Virus record (IMG/VR): IMGVR_UViG_3300030104_000853
Span: 12,871 to 37,101 of that record
Origin: a virus
Reading direction: 5' to 3' (one strand)
Length of the DNA stretch: 24,231 nucleotides
Shown: positions 1 through 8,705 of the stretch, piece by piece
Layout of the letters: the number at the start of each line of letters is the position of its first letter
Position numbering within the stretch: position 1 is the stretch's first letter
Position numbers and translations under genes: made by a program
The notes under the pieces: generated by a model
Databases searched by the model: none
What the model was told of the DNA's origin: nothing
Seen by the model: only the letters and a program-made list of their open reading frames with translations

Positions 1-865
1 CGTTAGTAGCTCCTTGTATTTTCTTTGAGTTACGACCTACTGTCAAGTTATTGGAATCAAAAGATGCAGTTGCATCAAGTACATGAACTTCATCACCAGC
101 ACTAGGACTGGCAGGAAGTGTAATTGTAAATGCACCACCTGAAGTATCACACAATATTTTATCACCAGCAACAGCAGTATAGTTTGCTGTCTTAGTTAAA
201 TTATAATTAATATGTGCTTTAGTATTTAGCTGTGTTTGAATAGCTGATGTTACTCCACTTACATAACCTAGTTCTGTGTCTGTAGTAGCAGATACTGCAA
301 TTTTTTGTGAACCATTAGATATAACTGCTCTACTTGCAGTTAAAGATTCTGTATCAATAGTTGTTGCAGATCCAGTTATAGTAGCTTGTTTTGCATCAAG
401 TTGAGTTTGGATGGCACTAGTAACACCATCAACATAATTTAATTCAGTAGTAGAAAGAGTAGCTCCATCTAATATTTCTAATTCTGTCTCGTCAATAGAT
501 GCACTACCAATTATAAATCCTGTAGCAGTAACTGTAGAATTAAATGCAGCAGCTCCAGCTTCTGACATATCTAATGTTAATGCTGTAATATCTGATGAAC
601 TATCTGTTCCTTTAAATATAATATCAGTATCACCAGCTTGCGCGTCAATAGTAATGTTTCCAGAACTTGTTGCTATAGTAACAGCAGCATCACCAGTTGT
701 TATATTATCAGCAGCAATACTTGTAGCAACAGCTGATACAGATGAATTTAAATTAGAAAATGTTATTCGTTTTGTTGTACCAGCATCAGTATCAACTATT
801 ACAAATTCATCATCATTGGCAGGACTAGTTAATGCACTCAACTCTGAAATTTTACTATCAGCCAT
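1..865 (-). CDS. Tail fibre-like protein, partial (C-terminus off the left edge)
   Basis: An open frame starting at ATG 865 stays open to the window edge (288 codons visible). The protein is rich in Ala, Thr, Ser and Asp. It opens with MADSKISELSAL, followed by a NDDEFVIVD stretch typical of the N-terminus of marine-phage fibre proteins. Two copies of a TELxYVxGVTSAIQTQLxxK repeat lie at residues 140-159 and 197-216, and a third, shorter ETELEILDGATLS unit precedes them. After residue 220 comes a segment with NYTAVAGDKILCDTSGG and FTITLP, typical of fibre domains in trimeric beta structures. Such repeats are common in phage tail fibre or fibre-like structural proteins, so receptor contact is a reasonable inference. 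It is the last visible gene of the late operon and overlaps the preceding small gene by 8 bases. Confidence 0.8.
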   Translation of the reverse strand, partial: MADSKISELSALTSPANDDEFVIVDTDAGTTKRITFSNLNSSVSAVATSIAADNITTGDAAVTIATSSGNITIDAQAGDTDIIFKGTDSSSDITALTLDMSEAGAAAFNSTVTATGFIIGSASIDETELEILDGATLSTTELNYVDGVTSAIQTQLDAKQATITGSATTIDTESLTASRAVISNGSQKIAVSATTDTELGYVSGVTSAIQTQLNTKAHINYNLTKTANYTAVAGDKILCDTSGGAFTITLPASPSAGDEVHVLDATASFDSNNLTVGRNSKKIQGATN

Positions 866-971
866 TCTTTACTCTCTTTCTTAAAACTTTGTTTCTTTCT
901 TTATTCTTAGATTGTTGTTGAAAAGATTTCTCTTTTTCTTTTAATAATTTTACAAGCTCGTCAAATTTCAT
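858..971 (-). CDS. Tiny Lys/Glu/Gln-rich protein (37 aa)
   Basis: This short frame begins MKFDELVKLLKEKEKSF, is highly charged, and is predicted to be one amphipathic or coiled-coil helix. The start ATG is three bases after the stop region of the 56-aa gene and the stop overlaps the fibre start by 8 bases, which fits the tight translational coupling seen across this operon. No family is recognised. Its reality rests on spacing and continuity rather than homology. Confidence 0.5.
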   Translation of the reverse strand: MKFDELVKLLKEKEKSFQQQSKNKERNKVLRKRVKNG

Positions 972-1142
972 TTATCTTATTGGTGTACCACTAAATACAG
1001 TACCTACAGCTTGTTCTAATCTAAGATTAGATCCTTCTTCCATTAATAAATATGTTCTATCTTCTAATTGCAAGACATCATTAGGTACATCTGTTCTACG
1101 ATCTCGATAACGGTCTTGTCCTCGAAATGAAAATCTTTTCAT
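972..1142 (-). CDS. Small protein of unknown function (56 aa)
   Basis: The frame begins MKRFSFRGQDRYRDRR and ends SGTPIR, filling the space between the 98-aa gene and the 37-aa gene with no gap. The N-terminal third is strongly basic, with several Arg, and the middle is acidic (LEDRTYLLMEEGSN). It lies in the head/tail part of the late operon, so a minor structural or assembly role is possible, but no family is recognised. Confidence 0.6.
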   Translation of the reverse strand: MKRFSFRGQDRYRDRRTDVPNDVLQLEDRTYLLMEEGSNLRLEQAVGTVFSGTPIR

Positions 1143-1439
1143 TTACTGTGTAAGTTCAGTAATTCTTGCAGTTCCAGTAACAGATCCTACTCTTAAAAAT
1201 GCTACTTTAGTACCAGGTGCAACTCTAAAATATTCAGGCGTATATGCAGGTACAATTAAACTTGATGATGCAGCGGTTGGTGCAGATCCAAATTCTACAT
1301 AAGCATCTACTGTGCATACAACTCTAACTTCTCTAGTTTCACTTTGAAATGCTGAACTGTTGGCAGCGGATGAGTCAGCAACAGCTACTGTGTGATTAAT
1401 ATTAACTTTAAATGTAGTTGGGCTTTTTGATGTTGTCAT
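1143..1439 (-). CDS. Putative capsid decoration-like protein, paralogue 2 (98 aa)
   Basis: This Ala/Ser/Thr/Val-rich small protein has predicted beta strands throughout. Residues around EVRVVCTVDAYVEFG and the C-terminal RVGSVTGTARITELTQ match the pattern of the upstream 90-aa protein (VRYVRLYATTDCFVTI and ASSDGSLYISELTE), so the two look like tandem paralogues. Both also contain an APGxxxxxxR segment before the C-terminus. The position directly downstream of the major capsid gene suggests a head decoration or head-fibre role; that is inference from position and fold-like composition. The start follows a GGAGTAAGT ribosome site. Confidence 0.75.
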   Translation of the reverse strand: MTTSKSPTTFKVNINHTVAVADSSAANSSAFQSETREVRVVCTVDAYVEFGSAPTAASSSLIVPAYTPEYFRVAPGTKVAFLRVGSVTGTARITELTQ

Positions 1440-1441
1440 AC

Positions 1442-1714
1442 TTACTCCGTTAGTTCTGAAATATACAATGAGCCATCACTTGATGCTCTGATAGCAGATA
1501 TGATGTTACCAGGTGCAACTTTCATAATTTCATAATCTTTTGCAGCCAATGGTGTTGCAGCGTTAGTTGCTGTAACAGCTGGATTGTTAATAGTAACGAA
1601 ACAATCGGTTGTCGCATATAATCTGACATATCTTACTTGTGCTGAAATAGCAGAACTATTTGCAGCAGTTCCTGTGTAGTCAACTTTTTTAACTACTCCA
1701 CTTAATCTATACAT
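1442..1714 (-). CDS. Putative capsid decoration-like protein, paralogue 1 (90 aa)
   Basis: This beta-rich small protein begins MYRLSGVVKKVDYTGTA. It shares the order AANSSA, a VRYVR strand, a 'TDCFVTI' strand, a KVAPGN turn and an I(S/T)ELT(E/Q) end with the next gene, suggesting a duplicated single-domain beta fold. It is the first gene after the hairpin behind the major capsid gene and has its own clear AAAGGAAAG ribosome site. A capsid-surface function is plausible from position; no family name is certain. Confidence 0.75.
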   Translation of the reverse strand: MYRLSGVVKKVDYTGTAANSSAISAQVRYVRLYATTDCFVTINNPAVTATNAATPLAAKDYEIMKVAPGNIISAIRASSDGSLYISELTE

Positions 1715-1732
1715 AATACTTTCCTTTATAAA

Positions 1733-1754
1733 GGGGGAGGGATTAACCTCCCCC
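1733..1754 (-). terminator. G-rich hairpin after the major capsid gene
   Basis: On the minus strand GGGGGAGG pairs perfectly with CCTCCCCC across a 6-base loop (8 bp, nearly all GC). It is followed only by TTTATAAAG, so the U-tract is weak. It may be a partial terminator or a 3' stabiliser setting capsid expression above that of the downstream genes. Confidence 0.6.
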
Positions 1755-1761
1755 GTTTATA

Positions 1762-2709
1762 TTATTGGTTGATGTCTAAAATGATACCATGTGCGGCTTC
1801 ATTTCTCATCTCAAGAGTGTACTCAACTAAAAGTTGTTTCTTTTCAGAGTCACCTGTTTTTGCAAGGTCTCCTACTTGGAAGTCTCTTAGGTAAGCAGTA
1901 GCAGCCATATCAGACTGTAGTAAGAAGCATAAGCTCTCACTTGTCGTAGCCATAACTCTATTTGGAACCACCTGAATGTCTCCAAAGTCTGAGCTATAAA
2001 CGTCAATAGCAGCATACTCTACTTTGCTTTCTGCTGGACCAAAACGAGTTGTGTTCGCATTAAATCCAGAGATTACTTGTTTTACTGTAGGTGGAACTAC
2101 CAATAGATCCAAATCACCACCAGAAGCATAAACTTCTTGGATAACAGTTTTTAGGATTGTTTCAGTAAGGTCTCTGTCTGTACCTGAATTAGGTAAGTCA
2201 GCTCCAGCACCAGTAGAAAGTGATCCACTAGTACCTGCGTCACCGTTAGTAGCAAGCCATGTAGGAATAGATCCCAATGCTCTAGCAGCAGTAGCAGAAC
2301 CTACAGCTTGAACTTGTCCTTTAATAAGAGCAAATTCCATGTCTTTTTTCAGTTCTTTTGATTTTTTAGCAATTTGATATGCCATTTCATCAGCTCTACC
2401 AGCAGCGTCAACAGCACTTTGAGTTCCTGATAAAGCAATTACTTTGTCAGAAATTTGTGTCATGTTGCTAGCTCTAGTTGTAGCACTCATAGCATCTATA
2501 GTTGCATCATCACCTTCGATAACTGAGTTAGCAGCAGGTGCAGCTAATGCGTCTAGTTGCCATTCGTGTTTTGTAGCTTTAGCAGCGGTTCTAGGAATCG
2601 CTGAAAGTATAGGAGTATCTTCAGGGCTGATATTGTAAATAACATCCACTAAATCTTCTCTTATACCAGTAGTATCGTACGTATCGTACAAGTTGGTTGG
2701 TTGTGCCAT
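1762..2709 (-). CDS. Major capsid protein, SU10/DUF5309 type
   Basis: The 315-aa protein begins MAQPTNLYDTYDTTGIREDL and continues with IYNISPEDTPILSAI, the signature N-terminus of the SU10-type major capsid proteins (formerly DUF5309; HK97 fold expected). It also has the long helix with AKKSKELKKDMEFALIKGQ and a C-terminal half with strand motifs (DLLVVPPTVK, QVVPNRVM). It forms the shell of the phage head. The gene follows the scaffold with an 18-base gap and has one of the best ribosome sites in the window, AAGGAGGCCTT, consistent with very high expression. No separate maturation protease gene is seen next to it, so assembly probably uses the separate scaffold protein. Confidence 0.93.
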   Translation of the reverse strand: MAQPTNLYDTYDTTGIREDLVDVIYNISPEDTPILSAIPRTAAKATKHEWQLDALAAPAANSVIEGDDATIDAMSATTRASNMTQISDKVIALSGTQSAVDAAGRADEMAYQIAKKSKELKKDMEFALIKGQVQAVGSATAARALGSIPTWLATNGDAGTSGSLSTGAGADLPNSGTDRDLTETILKTVIQEVYASGGDLDLLVVPPTVKQVISGFNANTTRFGPAESKVEYAAIDVYSSDFGDIQVVPNRVMATTSESLCFLLQSDMAATAYLRDFQVGDLAKTGDSEKKQLLVEYTLEMRNEAAHGIILDINQ

Positions 2710-2727
2710 AAGGCCTCCTTATTTTAA

Positions 2728-3726
2728 TTAGAGAAAGTCTTTAAAAATCTTGGCAGCATCTTTTACTTGACCAGACTTTTTAAGACGACTTAGTTTATCT
2801 CGTCTAAGTCTTGAAGCTTCATCAGCTTTTGATTTAGCAACACCAGGCTTAACAACTCTAGGAGCTTTAGCAACTTTCTTTGTAACTTTAGGATTTGCTT
2901 TTCTTAACTTATCATAAGTCATAGCATCTTTAATTAACAAGACTTGTCTTGAATCATAAATACTATTGATCTCTTGATCGCTATAACCAACACCTGATAA
3001 ATATCTTCTCATATCAGATTTAATTTTAGTTGCTTTAGCAGGATCAGCAAAGTCAGGTATCAAGGTAGCAATTTTATTTTGTTGCTCCTGAATATACTTT
3101 TGAAACTCTTGCATTTGATTAGCTCTAGTTTCTTCCTGGATCATGTTTAAGTTTTCAGCACGCTTCCGCATTTTATGCTCTTGTCGTGCAGCTTCAACAG
3201 GATCATCTTCATAAAGTTTTTCAAAGTCTATATTACTATATTCTCTTTGAAGTTCTTGTTGTGCCATAGTTGTTAACTCAGTTAACTTAGACAATTTTTG
3301 GTTAATCTCAGATTGAGATTGTTGCAATAGATCGTTGTACTTTGATTTCTCTAAAGACAATTCTGATGTCTTGCGTGTATAATCAGCTTCTCGTTGATAC
3401 CCTCGAAGTAGTTCATTAAGGGTGACCTCCATTTCGCTGCCATCTACTTTGACAACATATGCAGGCTCCTCTGAAGTTTCATCAATATCTTCTTGAGCTT
3501 CTTGTTCCACAGCTTGTTCTGTAACTTCTTCAGTTTCCTGATCTATATACGGAACATCACTTGGATTAACTGTTTCTTCAACAGCTTCTTGTTCGACTGT
3601 TTCAGTTGCTTCTTCAGCTACTTCAGTCGGTTGTTCTTCTTTTGTTTCAGCAGGTTTATCTTCACCAGACATTAGTCCAGCAATAGCTTTGCCTGCATCA
3701 ATTACATTAATAGCTTCATTAGCCAT
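2728..3726 (-). CDS. Capsid scaffolding protein
   Basis: The 332-aa protein lies directly upstream of the capsid gene. Residues about 20-90 are extremely Glu-rich, with repeated EE/VEQEA stretches. A conserved segment near residues 90-125 (VVKVDGSEMEVTLNELLRGY followed by QREADYTRKT) is typical of scaffold proteins of marine podovirus-like phages. A long coiled coil covers about 120-230, and the C-terminus is very basic (KVTKKVAKAPRVVKPG onwards), as expected for a capsid-binding tail. It would guide prohead assembly and then leave the head. The AAAGGAGTGTACT ribosome site is strong. Confidence 0.88.
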   Translation of the reverse strand: MANEAINVIDAGKAIAGLMSGEDKPAETKEEQPTEVAEEATETVEQEAVEETVNPSDVPYIDQETEEVTEQAVEQEAQEDIDETSEEPAYVVKVDGSEMEVTLNELLRGYQREADYTRKTSELSLEKSKYNDLLQQSQSEINQKLSKLTELTTMAQQELQREYSNIDFEKLYEDDPVEAARQEHKMRKRAENLNMIQEETRANQMQEFQKYIQEQQNKIATLIPDFADPAKATKIKSDMRRYLSGVGYSDQEINSIYDSRQVLLIKDAMTYDKLRKANPKVTKKVAKAPRVVKPGVAKSKADEASRLRRDKLSRLKKSGQVKDAAKIFKDFL

Positions 3727-3777
3727 AGTACACTCCTTTGTGGTTAGTGTTATATAAGCACTCCAGGATGGGTGGTG

Positions 3778-4038
3778 CTATTTTTTGCGGAGATCCAGTA
3801 ATTGTTTCTCAGCAAGTTTACCAGTTTCCATAATAGTACGGAAATGGTTTTCAAACTTACCTAAAATTTGATAAGCAAGGTAGATCTTTGTCCTTGCTAG
3901 TTCATCATTTGGTCCTGTTTGAAATATTGCTTCAGTATAAGATTGTTTTAAAGTTTCTAATGTTTCTTTAAACAACTCATCTTCTAAAATTGTTTTAGCT
4001 CTTACGCCTCTATTTGCTTCTATTTCCAGGTTCGACAT
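3778..4038 (-). CDS. Small helical protein between portal and scaffold (86 aa)
   Basis: The protein is almost entirely predicted alpha-helix (DELFKETLETLKQSYTEAIF, ARTKIYLAYQILGKFENHF) and ends LRKK. Its start lies inside the end of the portal gene (29-base overlap), so the two are translationally coupled. Small helical proteins occur at this position in many phages, but this one has no function I can name; head assembly is a guess from position. Confidence 0.7.
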   Translation of the reverse strand: MSNLEIEANRGVRAKTILEDELFKETLETLKQSYTEAIFQTGPNDELARTKIYLAYQILGKFENHFRTIMETGKLAEKQLLDLRKK

Positions 4039-6214
4039 CTATTTCTACACTCATTCCTTGTGGTCGTTGTGGTTGTAATAGTTCTTTAGTAGCAGCATCT
4101 AGCATTGCTTTATTGGATTCTGAAATACCTTTCATCTCCATAGCTTCACGCTTAATAGCTTTCTCGTCTATATCAGACTCATACTTCATTTCAAGTTCTT
4201 TGATTTTAGCCTCGAAGTCAAGCATCATTTTTTGATACCTTAGTTCAATCTCTCGCATTCTATTCTCATATTGCATTTGAGCTTCAGCTGCTTTTTGTTG
4301 AGTTTGAATTTGTGATACCTTTTCAAATTCTGATGGTGGTTTAGGTTGTTGAGGTGGCATATTTTGCATACCAGTTTGTGGATCTGTAAAGTATGAACCA
4401 ACATCTTTCAGTCCAGCATTCTCAATAATACGAGCTAGTGTATTGTATATATTATTTAAATTAACTATTGGACCAGCTGGTGAGCCTTGTAATTTAATAG
4501 CTTCAACTTGTTGTTTAAGTATTGCATTCAATATACCAAGTTGTTGATCTCTAGATCCAGTACCTAATCCTACATGAATAGTAACATTGCATCTGTTTCT
4601 CCATTCCATAGGATTCATAGGAACAAAGTTATTTCTAATTTTAATGATGCGTTGTTTGTCTTGATACTTAACAACTAATTCAAATATCTTTTTAAACATA
4701 TCCTTAACACCAGTCTCAGCAAATACTCTAGCAATTAATTCTAATCTCATTTGTGATTGTGATAGAATAGTATTTATACCTGATGCAGTTTTATTTAATG
4801 TATCGGTGTCCATACCTTGATTGTATTTAGTAATACCACTTCGTTCTTCTTTAATGGTATCAAGATATGATAATAATGGAAACGCCTGGTTAGTTAATGT
4901 TTGATTTTGTAATGGCATCATAACCTGACTAGGTGCTGATTTAGTTCTTACAATTCCACCAGGTCTATTTGTTAGTAGATCATCAAGATTAACTTGACCA
5001 TCCATAACAGCAACTCTGTTATTGTTTGTTAAGTACATATTGTCTAGTACTTGTCTCATAACAGTAGATTTAATTAATTGAATATCTTCTACTAACTCAG
5101 ATACTGATCTACCATAGAATCTATGTGGAACAATAATAGGTGTAACAGAACAGAAAGGATGAGAATCAACAGGAACATTATCAAGAATAGTATAACCATT
5201 ATCGCCTGCGCTTGTAATCTTTCTTAACTCTGCAATACCATCACCATCAACATCCATTCTAATATAAGATTCATAAACAATTATTTCTTCTGTAGATGCA
5301 TCACCTACTGTACGATCATAATCATCATCTAAATTTCTATATCTACTGCTGCGTTCTGAATTGTATTGTTCTTTATTTTCAACAGGCATATTATAAATTT
5401 TATCATAATCAAAACCCATCTCAATTAATTGACTACGAGTTGTTGGTACTCTATGACAAACAAAGTTTGCATCCTTTAAAGATTTAGCCTGGCGTTCAAT
5501 TAAAAATTCTTCAGGTGGTATTGGTTCTATTTTTACTTTACCAAATTTTTCTGTTCTTGAAATTACAACATCATGTATCATAGGAATCTTAACTTTGTTA
5601 AGTTCCTCTTGCATCATTAAAGTTTGTGGTACATCAGGAAGTTCATTAATTTGTTCTTCCTGTTTTTGTTTTGCTTTAATAAATGTTTCATCTTCGTACT
5701 CAGTATGTTCTAAAACTTCAACACCTTCTTCTTCAATCAACATAGTGAACTCATCTTCTGATAACTTCTCGTATGTTTCTCTTTCTACTCTAGTAGAGTC
5801 ATCCCAATAAACTTTACATACTCCATTCTTTTGAAGTAATGCATCTTTAAACATTGTATATAATGCAGTAAACCCATCATTATCTTTATTGAATATATGA
5901 TTTAGATAATCAGTTGCTTGTTCTGCAACAGCTACATCTTCTTGAGATACTGGTTCTACTCTTACAATATTATCTGATGCAGTAAATATTCTAAGTAGTG
6001 GTGGTAATATAGATTCAATAGTATCAGCTACATCAGTTGAAACAACTTGTGATCTACCTTCTACTTCATTACCAAAGCCTTCACCGAAATAGTATTCGTT
6101 TGCTTTGCGTCTTGAATCTGTAAGCTCTGATTCATAAAAACCATAACTGTTCTTAATGTGGTCACCAAGAATACCTGATATGTTATAATCGTCTAGTGGT
6201 TTACCTTTTGCCAT
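4010..6214 (-). CDS. Portal protein, P22-like
   Basis: The 734-aa protein has the size of P22-family portals. N-terminal residues 1-60 (SYGFYESELTDSRRKANEYY, then SDNIVRVEP) fit the clip/wing entry of this family. The middle contains PFCSVTPIIVPHRFYGRSV, QLIKSTVMRQVLDNMYLTNN and MDTDTLNKTASGIN, all typical of P22-like portals. After about residue 600 the chain is Gln/Pro-rich and then forms a long charged coiled coil (about 635-700), consistent with an extended C-terminal barrel. It forms the ring through which DNA is packaged and ejected. It sits between terminase and scaffold in the usual order, with an AAGGAAATAT ribosome site. Confidence 0.93.
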   Translation of the reverse strand: MAKGKPLDDYNISGILGDHIKNSYGFYESELTDSRRKANEYYFGEGFGNEVEGRSQVVSTDVADTIESILPPLLRIFTASDNIVRVEPVSQEDVAVAEQATDYLNHIFNKDNDGFTALYTMFKDALLQKNGVCKVYWDDSTRVERETYEKLSEDEFTMLIEEEGVEVLEHTEYEDETFIKAKQKQEEQINELPDVPQTLMMQEELNKVKIPMIHDVVISRTEKFGKVKIEPIPPEEFLIERQAKSLKDANFVCHRVPTTRSQLIEMGFDYDKIYNMPVENKEQYNSERSSRYRNLDDDYDRTVGDASTEEIIVYESYIRMDVDGDGIAELRKITSAGDNGYTILDNVPVDSHPFCSVTPIIVPHRFYGRSVSELVEDIQLIKSTVMRQVLDNMYLTNNNRVAVMDGQVNLDDLLTNRPGGIVRTKSAPSQVMMPLQNQTLTNQAFPLLSYLDTIKEERSGITKYNQGMDTDTLNKTASGINTILSQSQMRLELIARVFAETGVKDMFKKIFELVVKYQDKQRIIKIRNNFVPMNPMEWRNRCNVTIHVGLGTGSRDQQLGILNAILKQQVEAIKLQGSPAGPIVNLNNIYNTLARIIENAGLKDVGSYFTDPQTGMQNMPPQQPKPPSEFEKVSQIQTQQKAAEAQMQYENRMREIELRYQKMMLDFEAKIKELEMKYESDIDEKAIKREAMEMKGISESNKAMLDAATKELLQPQRPQGMSVEIDVEPGNRSK

Positions 6215-6222
6215 ATATTTCC

Positions 6223-7482
6223 TTAAACTATATATCTTGTATCTACACTCATTGGTTTAGTCCAGTCTGTTCTTGTTGGTCCATCAACAGAACAACCATA
6301 CCTAAAAGCATCAGCTGCGTGTGATGCCCAATCGTGTAGGGGTTTATTTTTAAATGTTTGCATACGATCATCAAACTGTTTACGGTATTGTCGCAAACAA
6401 TCAATACCATATTTACATTTATTTTTATCAAACCAACAGTTATCTAAATTATTTCTTACAGCCTCTATGCCATGATCTACAGCTAGTCGAGGACATACTT
6501 CAAAATCTAATCCTAATTCATAAGCAACTTCTAGCCTGGACTTACCAGTACCAAGTTCTCTTGTTGTTATATCATGTGGTCCAACATGACGACCATAGTT
6601 ATAACCTTTTTCTTCTAATGCATTTGCATAGTAAGCTAATGATTCACCATCAGCTTCTAAGTAATCTATTAATCTTATTTCGTTTCCAACTCTTTGTGCA
6701 AACCAAATAGAAGTAGAATCACCTATACCTAAATCCCACCAAGTTTCAACTTCAACAGTCGGATCATATTCAACATCAGTAATTCTATTTTCTTTTTCAG
6801 CCTTCTGAATTTGTTTTCCGTAATATGCTCCTGAGACAGCAGCTTGAAAGCTACATTCAAATTCCTGCTCGTATTGATCGTTTGGCATTGTAAGCCTAGC
6901 TTCTTCTAATTCATAGTCAGGTATGATATCAGTTTCAGAAGCTCTATATAATTGTCCGTACCATTCTCCACCTCTGCGCACAGCGAGATCATATACATCC
7001 CAGAATTGATTATGCCCCATTGGTGTTCCAATAAAGATTACATATCCAAGTTTGTCTGACACAGCTGGTCTAACAACTTCAGTCCATACTCTAGGAGACA
7101 TGAGAGCAAACTCATCCATGCATACACCATCAAAGCCTAAACCTCTAAGTGCATCTGGATTGTCCGAGCCGAAGATTTGTATACGAGATCCATTCCATAG
7201 ATCAACCTTCAGTTCGGTCTCATGACGCTTGCCACCAAGTTTCATTAAGGGTTCAGTATATTCTTTTAAATAGTCGTAAGCGACTGCCTTACCCTGGCGA
7301 TAGGTTGGTGCGATATACGCCAATCTTGCATTTGGTATTTCACAGGCGGTCATAATTAAATGGTTCACTGCAAATACAGTTTTTCCAAAACGCCTATGGC
7401 AACAAATTACATTAAATCTTTTTAGTTCGTTATGAATCTTTTCCTGTAAAGGCCGAGGTTCATACGGTATGGTAACTTCCAT
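6223..7482 (-). CDS. terL: Terminase large subunit
   Basis: This DNA-packaging motor has an N-terminal ATPase and a C-terminal nuclease. The Walker A variant HRRFGKT is at residues 29-35. Walker B, GVCMDE, is at 119-124 with the catalytic Glu, followed by coupling motif IFIGTPMGH near 150. The RNase H-like nuclease residues are visible as WWDLG (Asp250), GPHD (Asp304) and HDWASHAADAFRY (Asp384 and Asp391). At 419 aa it is on the short side but complete. Its ATG overlaps the stop of the small terminase gene. A P22-like portal next to it suggests headful packaging, which is inference. Confidence 0.95.
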   Translation of the reverse strand: MEVTIPYEPRPLQEKIHNELKRFNVICCHRRFGKTVFAVNHLIMTACEIPNARLAYIAPTYRQGKAVAYDYLKEYTEPLMKLGGKRHETELKVDLWNGSRIQIFGSDNPDALRGLGFDGVCMDEFALMSPRVWTEVVRPAVSDKLGYVIFIGTPMGHNQFWDVYDLAVRRGGEWYGQLYRASETDIIPDYELEEARLTMPNDQYEQEFECSFQAAVSGAYYGKQIQKAEKENRITDVEYDPTVEVETWWDLGIGDSTSIWFAQRVGNEIRLIDYLEADGESLAYYANALEEKGYNYGRHVGPHDITTRELGTGKSRLEVAYELGLDFEVCPRLAVDHGIEAVRNNLDNCWFDKNKCKYGIDCLRQYRKQFDDRMQTFKNKPLHDWASHAADAFRYGCSVDGPTRTDWTKPMSVDTRYIV

Positions 7483-7772
7483 TAACTCTTTTTCTTACGC
7501 CATCCTATTTGAACAGTAATTGGTTTATCATCATTTCCAGATAGAGTCTGATTAACAGACGATAACTTTGAATGAACAAATGGTGCAGCTTCTTTAGCAG
7601 CCCACATCTTCTTTTCTACAGATACTTGTGGGTTATTCAATAGGTTTAACATATATTTTAAAGGAGTAGTTTGTCCTTTACCTAATTTAGCAGCTAATCG
7701 TTCTGCCTTTGTTCCTGCCTCAATACCTTTTGGTCTGCCAGCTCCTGCTCTTTTTCCACCTCGTTGAGCCAT
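7482..7772 (-). CDS. Terminase small subunit-like protein
   Basis: The 96-aa protein starts with a basic GGKRAGAGRPKG segment, an AT-hook-like N-terminus common in phage small terminase subunits. It then has a helical region (ERLAAKLGKGQTTPLKYML, EKKMWAAKEAAPFVHSKL) and a basic end. It lies immediately before the large terminase and overlaps it as TAATG. It would recognise the packaging start site on phage DNA. Identification rests on motif and position; the protein is shorter than many small terminases. Confidence 0.75.
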   Translation of the reverse strand: MAQRGGKRAGAGRPKGIEAGTKAERLAAKLGKGQTTPLKYMLNLLNNPQVSVEKKMWAAKEAAPFVHSKLSSVNQTLSGNDDKPITVQIGWRKKKS

Positions 7773-8272
7773 TATATTAACCCTAACTTTCCTAGCATTG
7801 CCATATTCATTAACTGTTGTCTTTGTCCTTTATTAACAACAGATGGTGAGCTGTTAGTATTAGCCATCATTGTATTTTGATTCATAGGTTGTTCTGGTCT
7901 TTGCATTACAGGTGCAGTTTGAGAGTTATTACTGACTTTTAATAAATTATCTAATTTAATAAATTCTTGTTGTTCTTTTGGATTTAAAGAGTTTCTTCTA
8001 TCATAAAGAGATCTATATCTTTCCATAGCAGAAAAACCAGTACCCTGTCTTAATCCTAATGAACCTAATGCAAAATCTGAAAAATCACCTGCTACCTTTT
8101 TATAATTATTTAAGTTAGTAGGTTTAGATCCTGATTTATCAATAGCTTTCATTAAATTAGATTCAGATGCTTTCATTCCATCAAACTTTGATCCAGGTGC
8201 AACTATAACTCCATCCTGTATGAATGCATTCTTAGTTCCATCTTTTAATAATAATCGTAGTGGTGATACCAT
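7772..8272 (-). CDS. Unknown late-operon protein (166 aa)
   Basis: The protein has a folded-looking N-terminal two thirds (APGSKFDGMKASESNLMKAI, SLYDRRNSLNPKEQQEFIKL) and a low-complexity, Met/Asn/Gln-rich C-terminus from about residue 120. It has a good AAAGGAAAG ribosome site and its stop overlaps the start of the small terminase. No family is recognised. The position suggests a packaging or virion accessory protein, but nothing in the sequence confirms it. Confidence 0.7.
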   Translation of the reverse strand: MVSPLRLLLKDGTKNAFIQDGVIVAPGSKFDGMKASESNLMKAIDKSGSKPTNLNNYKKVAGDFSDFALGSLGLRQGTGFSAMERYRSLYDRRNSLNPKEQQEFIKLDNLLKVSNNSQTAPVMQRPEQPMNQNTMMANTNSSPSVVNKGQRQQLMNMAMLGKLGLI

Positions 8273-8286
8273 AATCTTTCCTTTGG

Positions 8287-8553
8287 TTAGCAGTTCCAGG
8301 CTCTAAGAGATTTATTAATTCTAGAGTTTGGATCTCTTGCTGTTTTCTTTGAAGTTAATTTCTTTTTCATACCTTTCATTCTAGCACAGAAGGATGCTCT
8401 TCTTGGGTTGCCTACCTTCTTACTAGGAGCTTTCAGGTTCCGTTTTTTACCAGTCTTTGTTTTTCCTTTATTGTAAGATGCACGACCTTTGGCATTCAAA
8501 CCCCCCTTAGGATTCTTGCCTTCTTTTCTAGTCCATGCAGGAGACTTAGCCAT
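8287..8553 (-). CDS. Small basic protein, DUF6321-like
   Basis: The 88-aa protein begins MAKSPAWTRKEGKNPKGGLN and continues ASYNKGKTKTGKKRNLKAP, then RASFCARMKGMKKKLTS and SRINKSLRAWNC. These are the hallmark segments of the DUF6321 family seen in marine phages and some bacteria. It is very rich in Lys/Arg and has two Cys (in SFCARM and the C-terminal residue). The function is not known; nucleic-acid binding is suggested only by charge. It is one of a run of tiny basic genes joined by TAATG overlaps. Confidence 0.8.
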   Translation of the reverse strand: MAKSPAWTRKEGKNPKGGLNAKGRASYNKGKTKTGKKRNLKAPSKKVGNPRRASFCARMKGMKKKLTSKKTARDPNSRINKSLRAWNC

Positions 8554-8705
8554 TACTTACCTACTTTTTTCTGAGCCATTTTGTGTGCTTGAGTAAATGT
8601 TTTACCAGCAAGCATAGCCTTCTTCATCATAGACATATGTTTTGCAGTATGATGTACCTTATGCTTCTTCATAAGAGCTTTTTGTTTTGGTGTTAGCATT
8701 TTCAT
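8553..8705 (-). CDS. Tiny basic protein (50 aa)
   Basis: The frame begins MKMLTPKQKALMKKHKVHHT and ends AHKMAQKKVGK. It is rich in Lys, His and Met and predicted to form two short helices. The pattern (KHKxHHTxKHM followed by GKTFxxAHxxAxKKVGK) is one I recognise from small unnamed proteins of marine phages. Its start overlaps the stop of the upstream gene as ATGA, and its stop overlaps the DUF6321-like start as TAATG. The function is unknown. Confidence 0.7.
   Translation of the reverse strand: MKMLTPKQKALMKKHKVHHTAKHMSMMKKAMLAGKTFTQAHKMAQKKVGK

Noticed and set aside
654-884. Plus-strand open frame of 76 codons
   Set aside because: It is the antisense shadow of the tail fibre gene, whose minus-strand frame has clear fibre repeats.
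3493-3675. Phe/Ser-rich plus-strand frame
   Set aside because: It is the antisense shadow of the Glu-rich part of the scaffold gene.
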